From Bacteroidota bacterium (GTDB taxonomy: Bacteria > Bacteroidota > Bacteroidia > Bacteroidales > UBA1715): 36,237 bases of DNA. Position 1 is the first letter of the stretch; each line of letters begins with the position of its first letter. The position numbers and the translations under genes were made by a program. Below, in pieces: positions 1-7,919 of this stretch. The notes under the pieces are model-generated. The model had not been told where the DNA came from, ran no database searches, and saw only the letters and a list, made by a program, of their open reading frames with translations. Location: contig WQTX01000017.1 of assembly GCA_009786075.1 (NCBI GenBank), positions 1-36,237 on the forward strand. The letters are read 5' to 3'.

Positions 1-40
1 TCCTTCTCCTCCCCTTGAGGGGGAGGTCGGGAGGGGGCTT
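1..40. repeat. C/G-rich intergenic repeat at contig edge
   Basis: The first 40 bases carry a block of the type CTCCCCTTGAGGGGGAG followed by a G-rich stretch. It is the same family as the C/G blocks at 19905-20022, in which runs of five or six C and G pair across a very short loop. Such blocks are dispersed between genes in many Bacteroidota genomes. Its place at the very edge suggests that assembly stopped in the repeat. Confidence 0.6.
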
Positions 41-43
41 TCT

Positions 44-3000
44 ATGAACATCTCCGAATTCATACAACTTTTTCGTCAGCACCCCGTTTTTACAGCGGCG
101 GCGCAAGAATTGCGCAGTACAAACGATGCTAAAATTTGTATAAAAACCCTCTGCGGCTCCCTGCCAAGTTTTTTTGTGCAACACCTCTTTTCACAGGCAA
201 AACAACACATTATATTCCTTGCTCCCGATACCGACGATGCCGCTTATTTATACGGCGATATTACGAGTTTGTGCGGCGCAAAAAACGCTTTGTTTTTTCC
301 ATCTTCTTATAAACGTTCGCTGTTATACAACCAACCCGACCGGAGCAATGTGCTGGTGCGTACCGAAGTGCTCGAAAAATTAGTTGACGATAAAAAGAAA
401 TATATCATAGTAACCTCGCCCGAAGCAATTGTGGAACAGGTAATTACCAAAGAATTGCTACAACAAAAAATTCATTTTCTATCGGTTGGCGAGCAGGTTG
501 ATACAAGTTTTATCAACGAACTTTTGTACGAATTTGGTTTTGAACGGGTGGATTTCGTAACCGAGCCCGGGCAGTTTTCGGTGCGGGGCAGCATTATTGA
601 TATTTTTTCGTTTTCAAATGATGTGCCCTATCGGGTGGATTTTTTCGGCAACGAAGTTGATAGCATTCGCACGTTTGATTGCGATGACCAACGCTCGATA
701 GAAACGGTTGAAAATTTCGCCATTATTCCCAATATTCAAAGTAAGGAACATATTACGCACTACACTTCGTTTTTGGAATATTTTAGCGATTACGTTTTGT
801 GCGTGAACGATATTTCGCTCTGCGCCAAAACCTTACAAACTTTGTGCGAACAGGCATTGAAAAATCCGGCTTCTGCCGAAATTACCGAACAATCCTTGCT
901 TTCTATCGACAATTTTTTAGCGCAAATTGCACAAAAACAAGTGTGTGAATTTTCTTCGCAGCCATATTTTGAAACCGCACAATTATTTGAAAGTAATTCA
1001 ACGCCGCAGCCGGCAATCAATAAAAATTTCGAGCTTTTTGGTAAGCAATTAGTTGAAAATCAAGCTCGTGATTACAGCAATTACTTCGTTACCCAAAGTA
1101 CGACACAGTATGATAGAATACGGGTAATTTTCGATGAAATCAATCCGCAAGTACGCTTAACGCCGCTTGTAACCTCCATTCATAAAGGGTTTATAGACCA
1201 CGACAGCAAACTTTGTTGCTACACCGACCACGAAATTTTTGAGCGCTATCATTCGCAAATTGTACGCAAAAAAGTGATTTCAAAAGATAGTTTTAGCATA
1301 CAAGACATAAAAAATCTTTCGCCCGGCGATTTTGTGGTACACATTGACCATGGAATCGGAAAATTTGCCGGTTTGGAACGTTTGGAAGTCAACGGAAATT
1401 TGCAGGAAACGGTAAAACTTGTGTACAAAGATGGCGATGTGGTATATGTGGGCATTCACAATTTGCACAAAATATCGAAATACAAAGGTAAGGACGGCAC
1501 GCCGCCAACGGTGCACAAATTGGGCTCTTCGGTGTGGCAAAATACCAAACAAAAAACCAAAAACAAGGTAAAAGATATTGCCAAAGAATTGATTGCTTTG
1601 TACGCCGAACGCAAATCAAAAGAGGGTTTCCGCTTTTCGCCCGATACCTATATGCAGCAGGAATTGGAGGCGTCGTTCTTTTTTGAAGACACGCCCGACC
1701 AAAGCACGGCAACGCAAAAAGTGAAACATGCTATGGAAGCTCCCTATCCAATGGATATGCTGATATGCGGCGATGTTGGTTTCGGTAAAACCGAAGTGGC
1801 AATTCGAGCGGCTTTCAAAGCCGTGTGCGATGGCAAGCAGGTTGCAGTTTTAGTGCCAACCACTATTTTGGCTATGCAACATTACAAAACGTTTTCCTCT
1901 CGTTTGCAAGAATTGCCTTGCACGGTTGATTATATTTGCCGTTTGCGCAGTACAAAACAACAAAAAGAAAGTCTTGTAAATTTAAAACAAGGTAAAACCG
2001 ATATTCTTATAGGCACACACCGTTTGATAGGTAAAGATGTGTTGTTCAAAGATTTAGGATTGTTAATTATCGACGAAGAACAAAAATTCGGCGTGGGCAT
2101 GAAAGAAAAACTCAAACGTATGAAAGTGAATGTCGATACACTTACGCTTACCGCTACGCCTATTCCCCGCACGCTGCAATTTTCGCTTATGGGCGCTCGT
2201 GATTTGGCAATTATCAATACGCCGCCGCCAAACCGCCACCCGATTTTAACCGAAGTTCACACATTTAACGGCGATATTATTCAAGAGGCTGTTTTATATG
2301 AAGTTAATCGTGGCGGACAGGTTTTTGTGGTAAACAATCGCATTAAAAATATTTATGAAATAGAAAAACTCATAAATAAACTCTGCCCCAAAGTGCGCAC
2401 CGTGGTTGGACACGGACAAATGGAAGGCGAAAAATTGGAACAAATTATGCTTGATTTTATAGACCACGAATACGATGTGCTGCTTGCAACCACCATTATA
2501 GAATCGGGGCTTGATATTCCCAATGCCAACACAATTATTGTGAACGATGCACACAGTTTTGGACTGAGCGATTTGCATCAATTGCGCGGGCGAGTGGGGC
2601 GAAGCAACAAAAAAGCCTACTGTTACCTGCTTGCGCCGCCTTCGCACACGCTTACCAAAGAGGCTCGCCAACGCCTGCAAGCAATTGAGGAATATTCCGA
2701 TTTGGGCAGCGGTTTTAATATTGCAATGCAGGATTTAGATATTCGAGGCGCAGGAAATATGCTGGGAGCCGAGCAAAGCGGTTTTATTTCAGATATTGGT
2801 TACGAAACTTACCAGAAAATATTAGACGAAGCCTTGCTCGAATTGCGTGAAACGGAATTTCAAGAACTGTTTGCCGGCGAAAAACATTCGGAAATTACCA
2901 CAAACCGCCTGCAAAACACACAATTTATAAACGATTGCACGGTTGATACCGACATGGAATTATTATTCCCCGAAAGTTACATAGAAAGCACCAAAGAACG

Positions 3001-3388
3001 GGTAAAAATGTACCGAGAACTCGATACGCTTACAAACGAAACCGACTTGCAAATCTTTGAAGAACAATTGATTGACCGCTTTGGCGAAATTCCGCCACAA
3101 AGCTACGCCTTGCTCGATGTGGTGCGCCTGCGTTGGGCTGCAATTCCACTTGGTATAGAGCGCATTACGCTCAAAAACAATGTAATGTTGTGTTATTTTG
3201 TGGCAAATCAAAATTCTACGTATTATCAATCACAGGCATTTGAAAAAGTGTTGAAATTTATGCAACACAATCCGAAACGTTGCGTGTTGAAGGAAATAAA
3301 ATCGAAACTTACGCTTCGTTTCGACGAGGTGGAAAACATAGCGCAGGCGATTGTGAAATTGCGGGGGATTGATGAAATTTTGGATTAA
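44..3388 (+). CDS. mfd: Transcription-repair coupling factor Mfd
   Basis: This is an ATP-dependent DNA translocase that displaces RNA polymerase stalled at DNA lesions and recruits UvrA for nucleotide excision repair. At 1114 residues it is full length. Visible parts in order: the N-terminal UvrB-like region (about 1-330); the RNA-polymerase-interacting domain around residues 425-490, with the typical GDFVVHIDHGIGKFAGLE; Walker A GDVGFGKT at about 576-583; Walker B with DEEQ near 677; a motif III region LTATPIPRTL; the QLRGRVGR helicase motif; the RecG/TRG-type segment near DLDIRGAGNMLG; and the C-terminal UvrA-interaction domain. The ATG follows the edge repeat directly, so the promoter is either lost off the contig or lies in the first 40 bases. 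It stands alone, facing the XRE gene. Assignment is very secure. Confidence 0.98.
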   Translation: MNISEFIQLFRQHPVFTAAAQELRSTNDAKICIKTLCGSLPSFFVQHLFSQAKQHIIFLAPDTDDAAYLYGDITSLCGAKNALFFPSSYKRSLLYNQPDRSNVLVRTEVLEKLVDDKKKYIIVTSPEAIVEQVITKELLQQKIHFLSVGEQVDTSFINELLYEFGFERVDFVTEPGQFSVRGSIIDIFSFSNDVPYRVDFFGNEVDSIRTFDCDDQRSIETVENFAIIPNIQSKEHITHYTSFLEYFSDYVLCVNDISLCAKTLQTLCEQALKNPASAEITEQSLLSIDNFLAQIAQKQVCEFSSQPYFETAQLFESNSTPQPAINKNFELFGKQLVENQARDYSNYFVTQSTTQYDRIRVIFDEINPQVRLTPLVTSIHKGFIDHDSKLCCYTDHEIFERYHSQIVRKKVISKDSFSIQDIKNLSPGDFVVHIDHGIGKFAGLERLEVNGNLQETVKLVYKDGDVVYVGIHNLHKISKYKGKDGTPPTVHKLGSSVWQNTKQKTKNKVKDIAKELIALYAERKSKEGFRFSPDTYMQQELEASFFFEDTPDQSTATQKVKHAMEAPYPMDMLICGDVGFGKTEVAIRAAFKAVCDGKQVAVLVPTTILAMQHYKTFSSRLQELPCTVDYICRLRSTKQQKESLVNLKQGKTDILIGTHRLIGKDVLFKDLGLLIIDEEQKFGVGMKEKLKRMKVNVDTLTLTATPIPRTLQFSLMGARDLAIINTPPPNRHPILTEVHTFNGDIIQEAVLYEVNRGGQVFVVNNRIKNIYEIEKLINKLCPKVRTVVGHGQMEGEKLEQIMLDFIDHEYDVLLATTIIESGLDIPNANTIIVNDAHSFGLSDLHQLRGRVGRSNKKAYCYLLAPPSHTLTKEARQRLQAIEEYSDLGSGFNIAMQDLDIRGAGNMLGAEQSGFISDIGYETYQKILDEALLELRETEFQELFAGEKHSEITTNRLQNTQFINDCTVDTDMELLFPESYIESTKERVKMYRELDTLTNETDLQIFEEQLIDRFGEIPPQSYALLDVVRLRWAAIPLGIERITLKNNVMLCYFVANQNSTYYQSQAFEKVLKFMQHNPKRCVLKEIKSKLTLRFDEVENIAQAIVKLRGIDEILD

Positions 3389-3397
3389 GGCGTTTCG

Positions 3398-3463
3398 GCT
3401 CCGCTCAACGACCGGAGCGGTGGCTGATACTTCGACTACGCTCAGCAACCAACGGAGTCGAAG
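3398..3463. repeat. Inverted-repeat block between convergent genes
   Basis: Two nested palindromes lie between mfd and the convergent XRE gene. GCTCCG (3398-3403) pairs with CGGAGC (3413-3418), and CTTCGACT (3430-3437) pairs with AGTCGAAG (3456-3463); GCTGA/TCAGC (3423-3427, 3442-3446) is an alternative stem. The GCTGAGCGTAGTCGAAG type is a widely dispersed Bacteroidota repeat. It may end transcription from both sides, but no T run follows. Confidence 0.6.
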
Positions 3464-3469
3464 CCATAT

Positions 3470-3826
3470 TTATTTCCCCACCAAATTCTTCAACAAAGCA
3501 ATCTGTTCATCTTTGCAGGCAATAAGTTGCTCATAAATTTTACGATTTTCTTGGTATAAATCTTCTGCTTTTTGATGTGAGATTGCTGTAATAGATTCGT
3601 TATTATGTATTTCTTGGTGGAAAGATTGAGGTTCCAATTCCAGCAGTTCGTTAAGTGTAACATTGAGAATATTCGCAATTTTCTGCAAACGCTCAACGGT
3701 TAATTTTGTTTCCCCCTGCTCAATTTTAGTATAGGAGGTTTGGGAAATACCCAAATTTATCGCCATCGCCTCGTGGGAAATGCCTTTTCTCTTTCGTATT
3801 GTTTTTATGTTTTTTATTACATTCAT
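3470..3826 (-). CDS. XRE-family helix-turn-helix regulator
   Basis: A 118-residue DNA-binding protein. Residues about 5-60 form a Cro/C1-type helix-turn-helix, with ISHEAMAINLGISQTSYTKIEQGE as the helix pair and LTVERLQKIANILNV as the following helices. The C-terminal 50 residues are polar and look like a short coiled coil (KAEDLYQENRKIYEQL onward), a common layout of small XRE regulators in Bacteroidota. A TACTTTTG box lies 24 bases upstream of the ATG. The gene is divergent from the small double-glycine peptide gene at 3957 and shares its 130-base intergenic region. Regulation of that peptide is therefore possible, but this is inferred from position alone. Target and signal are unknown. Confidence 0.9.
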   Translation of the reverse strand: MNVIKNIKTIRKRKGISHEAMAINLGISQTSYTKIEQGETKLTVERLQKIANILNVTLNELLELEPQSFHQEIHNNESITAISHQKAEDLYQENRKIYEQLIACKDEQIALLKNLVGK

Positions 3827-3850
3827 TCGGAAAAGTGCTTAAATTACAAG

Positions 3851-3858
3851 CAAAAGTA
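3851..3858 (-). promoter_or_regulatory. Bacteroidota -7 box for the XRE gene
   Basis: Read on the minus strand this is TACTTTTG, an exact match to TAnnTTTG, 24 bases from the XRE start codon. I see no clear -33 TTTG at the usual distance. Confidence 0.55.
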
Positions 3859-3878
3859 ATTATTTTTTTGTAAAAGTA

Positions 3879-3911
3879 TTTGGATTTCACGAAAATTAGT
3901 CGTTACTTTAC
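3879..3911 (+). promoter_or_regulatory. Possible promoter for the small leader-peptide gene
   Basis: TTTG at 3879-3882 and TACTTTAC at 3904-3911 are separated by 21 bases. The second box matches TAnnTTTG except for its last base. It would give a leader of about 40 bases before the ATG at 3957. The match is imperfect, hence the modest confidence. Confidence 0.4.
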
Positions 3912-3956
3912 TGTGAATTATTTTTTTTTATTATCAATCCCTAAAAATTTTGCGTT

Positions 3957-4076
3957 ATGAAAAAGTTAAAAAAATTGACTCTGACAGAATTTGCAAAAGG
4001 AAGTATTAATCAAATTTTATCTGCTCAAAATTTGAACGAACTTAAAGGTGGTTACATTTCAAGCCCTATTAAGTAA
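3957..4076 (+). CDS. Double-glycine leader peptide (ribosomal natural-product precursor-like)
   Basis: A 39-residue reading frame too short for usual gene calling. The N-terminus is lysine-rich (MKKLKKLTLTEF), followed by an amphipathic stretch and then LSAQNLNELKGGY with the double glycine at residues 31-32. This is the layout of the short Bacteroidota GG-leader precursor families (TIGR04149-like), whose leader is cut after GG by a C39-type peptidase during export. Only seven residues (YISSPIK) follow the GG, with no cysteine. No maturation enzyme, radical SAM protein or peptidase transporter lies nearby. The gene has a strong terminator right after it and an XRE gene divergent to it, which supports a real, separately transcribed unit. 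The start is the first ATG, in an A-rich context usual for the phylum. Family assignment rests on the leader pattern; function is unknown. Confidence 0.7.
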   Translation: MKKLKKLTLTEFAKGSINQILSAQNLNELKGGYISSPIK

Positions 4077-4103
4077 TTTGAAGTTACTTTTTCTTGCTAT
4101 TTA

Positions 4104-4140
4104 AAAAGAGTTCGAAGTCTTTCTTCGAACTCTTTTTTTT
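4104..4140 (+). terminator. Rho-independent terminator after the leader peptide
   Basis: A perfect 14-base stem (AAAAGAGTTCGAAG at 4104-4117 with CTTCGAACTCTTTT at 4123-4136), a 5-base loop TCTTT, and a T run to 4140. It lies 27 bases after the peptide stop codon and separates the peptide from hisS. Confidence 0.9.
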
Positions 4141-4215
4141 GTGTTTTAGATTGATAAGTCTATTATTCTATAAAATATTTTCTTATCTACGAGATAAAAA
4201 TATCGTTTTTTACCA

Positions 4216-4223
4216 TACTTTTG
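4216..4223 (+). promoter_or_regulatory. Bacteroidota -7 box for hisS
   Basis: TACTTTTG matches TAnnTTTG exactly. It decides the hisS start: an upstream in-frame TTG at 4221 overlaps this box and cannot be in the transcript, so the ATG at 4284 is the start. No TTTG is evident at -33. Confidence 0.6.
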
Positions 4224-4283
4224 CGCTTTAAATCATTGGCGAATCAACCCAATCAGTTATTCAATTACTCTGTTATTCAAAAC

Positions 4284-5645
4284 ATGGCACAAAAACCCTC
4301 AATCCCCAAAGGCACTCGCGATTTTACGCCTGCCGAAATGATTAAACGCAATTATATTTTCGATACCATTCGTTCGGTGTATAAACTCTTTGGCTACCTG
4401 CCCATAGAAACGCCGGCAATGGAAACTATGCAAACACTTATGGGAAAATACGGCGAAGAAGGCGACCGCTTGATTTTTAAAATTCTTAATTCGGGGGAAT
4501 TTCAACAGGATTTAACGGCGCAGGATTTGGCGGAAAAATCGGCGGCGGCATTGGCGCACCAAATCTGTGAAAAGGCTTTGCGTTACGATTTAACCGTTCC
4601 CTTTGCCCGATTTGTGGTAATGCACCGCAACGAAATTCAATTGCCCTTCAAACGCTATCAAATTCAACCCGTGTGGCGTGCCGACCGTCCGCAACGGGGA
4701 CGTTACCGTGAATTTTTTCAGTGCGATGCCGATATTGTGGGTAGCAATTCACTTTTGAATGAATATGAATTGGTGCAAATTATTGATATGGTTTTCCAAA
4801 AATTCGGCATTGGCGTTACCATAAAAATGAACAACCGCAAAATTCTTTCGGGCATTGCCGAAATTATATGCGAACCCGATAAAATTACCGACATCACCGT
4901 TGCAATAGATAAATACGAAAAAATCGGCATCGAAAATGTGAACAAAGAATTACAGGAAAAAGGCATTGCGCCCGAAAAAATTGCAATTTTGCAACCAATT
5001 ATAGAATTACAAGGTACAAACGAAGAAAAATTGGACAAACTTGCTGTAATTCTTGCCGGGTCAACTATTGGTTTGGAAGGAATTTCGGAATTGCGCTATG
5101 TGTTTGAATTGTTGAATTGCATTACACTTAAAGCAACTGTTGAAGTTGATTTAACACTTGCACGAGGATTGAATTACTACACCGGAGCAATTTTTGAAGT
5201 AAAGGCAAACGATGTGCAAATTGGCAGCATTTGCGGCGGCGGACGTTACGATAATCTTACCGGAATATTTGGTATGGAAGGAATTTCGGGCGTTGGTATT
5301 TCATTCGGAGCAGATAGAATTTTCGACGTTCTTAATCAATTAGATGCTTACCCCGAAACTACAAAACAAACTACGCAAGTGCTGTTTATTAATTTTGGCG
5401 AAACCGAGCAACGAGTAATTTTGCCAATGCTTACTGAATTGCGGGCGCAAGGAATTTCATGCGAAATTTACCCCGAACAGGGAAAAATGAAAAAACAAAT
5501 GCAGTATGCCAATGATAGAGCAATTCCATTTGTGGCACTTGTGGGCGAAAGCGAAATGCAAAACAATACGATTACGCTTAAAAATATGCAAACGGGCGAA
5601 CAGAAAACGGTTTCGTTGCAAGAATTGCAAAAGTTAAGCAGATAA
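4284..5645 (+). CDS. hisS: Histidyl-tRNA synthetase
   Basis: Charges tRNA-His with histidine in the cytoplasm; a class II synthetase. The 453-residue length fits the Bacteroidota form. Seen: KGTRDFTP at the N-terminus, a motif 2 region [19 protein letters not shown], the histidine-binding ARGLNYYTG, the GGGRYDNL loop, the motif 3 segment [14 protein letters not shown], and a C-terminal anticodon-binding alpha/beta domain (QVLFINFGE... onward). The ATG at 4284 was chosen because the longer in-frame extension from a TTG at 4221 runs into the promoter box. The gene is followed by a repeat pair and then ubiE in the same direction. Confidence 0.97.
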   Translation: MAQKPSIPKGTRDFTPAEMIKRNYIFDTIRSVYKLFGYLPIETPAMETMQTLMGKYGEEGDRLIFKILNSGEFQQDLTAQDLAEKSAAALAHQICEKALRYDLTVPFARFVVMHRNEIQLPFKRYQIQPVWRADRPQRGRYREFFQCDADIVGSNSLLNEYELVQIIDMVFQKFGIGVTIKMNNRKILSGIAEIICEPDKITDITVAIDKYEKIGIENVNKELQEKGIAPEKIAILQPIIELQGTNEEKLDKLAVILAGSTIGLEGISELRYVFELLNCITLKATVEVDLTLARGLNYYTGAIFEVKANDVQIGSICGGGRYDNLTGIFGMEGISGVGISFGADRIFDVLNQLDAYPETTKQTTQVLFINFGETEQRVILPMLTELRAQGISCEIYPEQGKMKKQMQYANDRAIPFVALVGESEMQNNTITLKNMQTGEQKTVSLQELQKLSR

Positions 5646-5660
5646 TACCAAAACAAACAT

Positions 5661-5748
5661 AGATTGCTTCGCTCCGCTCGCAATGACGCTCTTTTGAGAC
5701 TTTGCACAAATCAACAAAAAAGCGTCATTGCGAGGTACGAAGCAATCT
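5661..5748. repeat. Inverted pair of GATTGCTTCG...CAATGACG repeats
   Basis: AGATTGCTTCG...CGCAATGACGCT at 5661-5690 is repeated in inverted orientation at 5721-5748 (AGCGTCATTGCG...CGAAGCAATCT), leaving a 30-base loop. The arms are nearly perfect, differing mainly in the middle. This is a well-known type of dispersed intergenic repeat in Bacteroidota. It lies between hisS and ubiE and could form a large hairpin in a shared transcript. Confidence 0.8.
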
Positions 5749-5767
5749 AAATACTGAATACTAAACC

Positions 5768-6493
5768 ATGACCACCCCCTACAAAAATTCCAACCAACCA
5801 AAAAAAGAGCAAATTGCCGCAATGTTCAACAACATAGCGCATAAATACGATTTTTTGAATCATACTTTGTCGTTGGGTATTGATGTGTGGTGGCGCAAAA
5901 AAGCGGCAAAAAAATTGGGGCAATTGGAAAATCCGTTCATTCTCGATATTGCCACCGGCACCGGCGATTTTGCCATTACCGCTGCTCGCCGCATCAAAAC
6001 CGCTCGCATTGTGGGAGTTGATATTTCCGAAAAAATGATGGAAGTGGGCAAACAAAAAGTTGCTCGTCAAAATTTGAACAATCGCATAACATTTCAACAA
6101 GGCGATTGCGAAAATTTGCAATTTGAAAGCAATTCTGTTGATGCAATTTTGACGGGCTACGGGGTGCGCAATTTTGAAAACTTGCACGCCGGTTTGTGCG
6201 AAATGCACCGGGTGCTCAAACCACACAGCAAGGCTGTGATACTGGAATTTTCCACACCCCGAAAATTCCCTGTAAAACAATTATATATGTTTTATTTTAA
6301 ACATATTTTGCCCGCTGTCGGACGATTGTTTTCAAAAGATAATTCAGCCTACACCTATTTGCCCGAATCGGTAGAGGCGTTTCCGTCAGGCGAAAAATTT
6401 GTTGCCGAAGCACAAAAAGCAGGCTTTACAAACACTAATTTTACGTTTTTAACGTTTGGTATCACAGCCTTATATGTATTAGAAAAATCCTAA
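5768..6493 (+). CDS. ubiE: Demethylmenaquinone methyltransferase
   Basis: SAM-dependent C-methylation of demethylmenaquinone, the last step of menaquinone synthesis (also called MenG); acts at the inner face of the cytoplasmic membrane. 241 residues, normal for the family. Seen: the N-terminal MFNNIAHKYDFLNHTLSLGIDVWWRK signature, the SAM-binding glycine-rich ILDIATGTGDFAI, VGVDISEKMMEVG, and the second UbiE signature around LTGYGVRNFENLHAGLCEMHRVLKP. The stop codon lies inside a CCTAACCCC-type repeat. It is followed 32 bases later by porT, the usual neighbour in Bacteroidota. Confidence 0.96.
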   Translation: MTTPYKNSNQPKKEQIAAMFNNIAHKYDFLNHTLSLGIDVWWRKKAAKKLGQLENPFILDIATGTGDFAITAARRIKTARIVGVDISEKMMEVGKQKVARQNLNNRITFQQGDCENLQFESNSVDAILTGYGVRNFENLHAGLCEMHRVLKPHSKAVILEFSTPRKFPVKQLYMFYFKHILPAVGRLFSKDNSAYTYLPESVEAFPSGEKFVAEAQKAGFTNTNFTFLTFGITALYVLEKS

Positions 6494-6522
6494 CCCCTTG
6501 TTCCCTAATCCCTTGTCTCCTA
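6494..6522. repeat. CCTAACCCCTTGTTCCCTAATC-type simple repeat
   Basis: A C-rich block of the CCCTAATCCC / GTCTCCTAA kind fills the gap between ubiE and porT and includes the ubiE stop codon. The same family is at 10906-10984 and 12182-12214. Confidence 0.6.
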
Positions 6523-6525
6523 AAA

Positions 6526-7254
6526 ATGAAACGATTGCTACTTTTTTTACTTACCTGTTTGATTGCGCAAACTTTGTGTGCGCAACAAAAGAAAGTAATG
6601 CGCAATCCGACCTACGATTTGAAACGCATAAAAATGGGTATGTCGCTGGGATTCAACACCATGAATTTCCGTATATTGCCTACTACCGATTTGCTTGTAC
6701 CGTTTTACCGCGACTCGGTACAACATTTGGAAGCCACGCCAAGCATTGGGTTCAACCTTGCCATGATTACCGATTTGCGACTGAACGACCATTTTAACCT
6801 GCGCACTCAACCCGGTTTACAGTTTGGGCAACGAAACCTGCACTACGTGATGCGCAATATGTACGAAACCAACGACGACGGTAGTATGATAACATACGAT
6901 TACACTATGAAAATGTCGGTTATTTATGTCGATATTCCGTTGATTTTAAAATACAATGCCCGGCGCATTAATAATTATCGTCCATATTTAATTGCCGGAG
7001 GTTCGGTAAAATATGATTTGGAAACACATCGCACACGGCGCAATAAAGATTACACCATATCGCAAATACCGATGGATTTTTTCTATCAATTTGGATTTGG
7101 CGTCAATTGGTATTTTGTATATTTTAAATTTGCCGCCGAGTTTAAATTTGAATTTGGTACACGCAATATTTTACGTCCCGAAAACATAGCGTACGCCAAC
7201 GTTATTGACAAACTCTACTCTCGGTTGTTTGTTATTTCTTTGCATTTTGAGTAA
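6526..7254 (+). CDS. porT: Type IX secretion outer-membrane protein PorT
   Basis: A 242-residue outer-membrane beta-barrel of the PorT family, required for type IX secretion and gliding proteins in Bacteroidota. A signal peptide is clear (MKRLLLFLLTCLIAQTLCAQ). The rest alternates hydrophobic and polar residues in beta-strand fashion (FNLRTQPGLQFGQRNL, MSVIYVDIPLILKYNA, PYLIAGGSVKYDL) and ends in a strand (LFVISLHFE) with the aromatic end expected of a barrel. The location just after ubiE is the conserved place of porT/sprT. No other type IX component is in the window. The alternative is a generic OMP_b-brl_2 protein, but neighbour and length favour PorT. Confidence 0.85.
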   Translation: MKRLLLFLLTCLIAQTLCAQQKKVMRNPTYDLKRIKMGMSLGFNTMNFRILPTTDLLVPFYRDSVQHLEATPSIGFNLAMITDLRLNDHFNLRTQPGLQFGQRNLHYVMRNMYETNDDGSMITYDYTMKMSVIYVDIPLILKYNARRINNYRPYLIAGGSVKYDLETHRTRRNKDYTISQIPMDFFYQFGFGVNWYFVYFKFAAEFKFEFGTRNILRPENIAYANVIDKLYSRLFVISLHFE

Positions 7255-7260
7255 GGGGTT

Positions 7261-7280
7261 TTATACCCGAAAAGGTATAA
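7261..7280 (+). terminator. Small hairpin after porT
   Basis: TTATACC (7261-7267) pairs with GGTATAA (7274-7280) across the loop CGAAAA. It lies just past the porT stop. The T run is weak, so termination is only possible. Confidence 0.35.
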
Positions 7281-7292
7281 TTTAACAAAAAA

Positions 7293-7370
7293 CCACATTA
7301 TATTGTGATTTTTGTTGCAAAATTAAAAAATTTACCATATTTTTGCATCAAAATCACACTATATTGGGAT
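7293..7370 (+). promoter_or_regulatory. hipBST promoter with two operator-like repeats
   Basis: A -33 TTG (7315-7317), a 20-base spacer and an exact TATTTTTG box (7338-7345) form a good Bacteroidota promoter. Two 22-base copies of a CAAA(A)ATCACA..TATA element flank it in inverted orientation: one at 7293-7314 just upstream of the -33, the other at 7349-7370 between the -7 box and the hipB start codon. The arrangement fits autorepression by HipB binding both copies. Confidence 0.7.
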
Positions 7371-7371
7371 T

Positions 7372-7578
7372 ATGCAAAATATAGGCACTATAATTAAAGA
7401 ACGAAGAAAAACACTTTCTATCACTCAACAAGAGTTAGCCGAATTGGCAGGAGTGGGCATCAATACGCTTACAAAAATTGAGCGAGGCGAGGCTAATCCG
7501 TCTTTTGAAATTTTGCACAGAGTGTTAGATACTTTGGGGCTTGAAATAGAAGTGAAAGTGAAAAACAATACTATTTAA
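7372..7578 (+). CDS. hipB: HipB-type antitoxin/autorepressor
   Basis: A 68-residue Cro/C1-type helix-turn-helix protein (SITQQELAELAGVGINTLTKIERGEANPS spans the recognition helices) ending in a beta-rich tail (LGLEIEVKVKN), as in HipB proteins. In Hip systems it represses its own operon and helps hold the kinase inactive. It is first of three genes, 14 bases ahead of the small HipA-N gene. The start ATG lies right after an operator-like repeat, giving a short 5' leader. Confidence 0.88.
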   Translation: MQNIGTIIKERRKTLSITQQELAELAGVGINTLTKIERGEANPSFEILHRVLDTLGLEIEVKVKNNTI

Positions 7579-7592
7579 AACGTAGTTGAACA

Positions 7593-7919
7593 ATGAGAAA
7601 AGCACAGATTTTTGTACGCACCGTTTTAGCTGGCGAACTTTCGGAAGTTTCGACGCAAGAGTATGTTTTTCGTTACGACGATACATATTTTAACAACCCC
7701 ACGTTGCCTGCAATTAGCTTGACTTTACCAAAAACACAACAAGAATTTCGGTCTTCGTATTTATTCCCGTTCTTTTTCAATATGTTATCGGAAGGAAGTA
7801 ACAGAATTTCGCAAGCGCGATTGTTGAAAATTGATGAAAACGATAATTTCGGCATATTGTTGGCAACGGCTCAAACCGATACAATAGGCGCAATAACCGT
7901 AAAACCAATTACAGTATGA
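7593..7919 (+). CDS. hipS: HipS-like small protein (HipA N-terminal subdomain)
   Basis: 108 residues matching the HipA N-terminal subdomain found as a separate protein: an opening beta strand (AQIFVRTVLAGELSEV), the segment YVFRYDDTYFNNPTLPAISLTLPKTQ, and FPFFFNMLSEGSN. In single-chain HipA this is the first ~100 residues; in the tripartite HipBST system the separate HipS acts as the antitoxin of the HipT kinase. Its stop overlaps the next start (ATGA), which indicates translational coupling. The antitoxin role is inferred from HipBST and not visible in the sequence. Confidence 0.82.
   Translation: MRKAQIFVRTVLAGELSEVSTQEYVFRYDDTYFNNPTLPAISLTLPKTQQEFRSSYLFPFFFNMLSEGSNRISQARLLKIDENDNFGILLATAQTDTIGAITVKPITV

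Noticed and set aside
2294-2680. 128-residue minus-strand frame inside mfd
   Set aside because: Lies wholly opposite conserved helicase motifs and shows biased, non-protein-like composition.
4221-4283. N-terminal extension of HisS from a TTG at 4221
   Set aside because: The TTG lies inside the TACTTTTG promoter box, and the extra 21 residues resemble translated simple repeat. The ATG at 4284 gives the family N-terminus.
5747-6280. 177-residue minus-strand frame opposite ubiE
   Set aside because: It is an antisense shadow of a clear methyltransferase gene, with no recognisable domain, promoter or sensible start.
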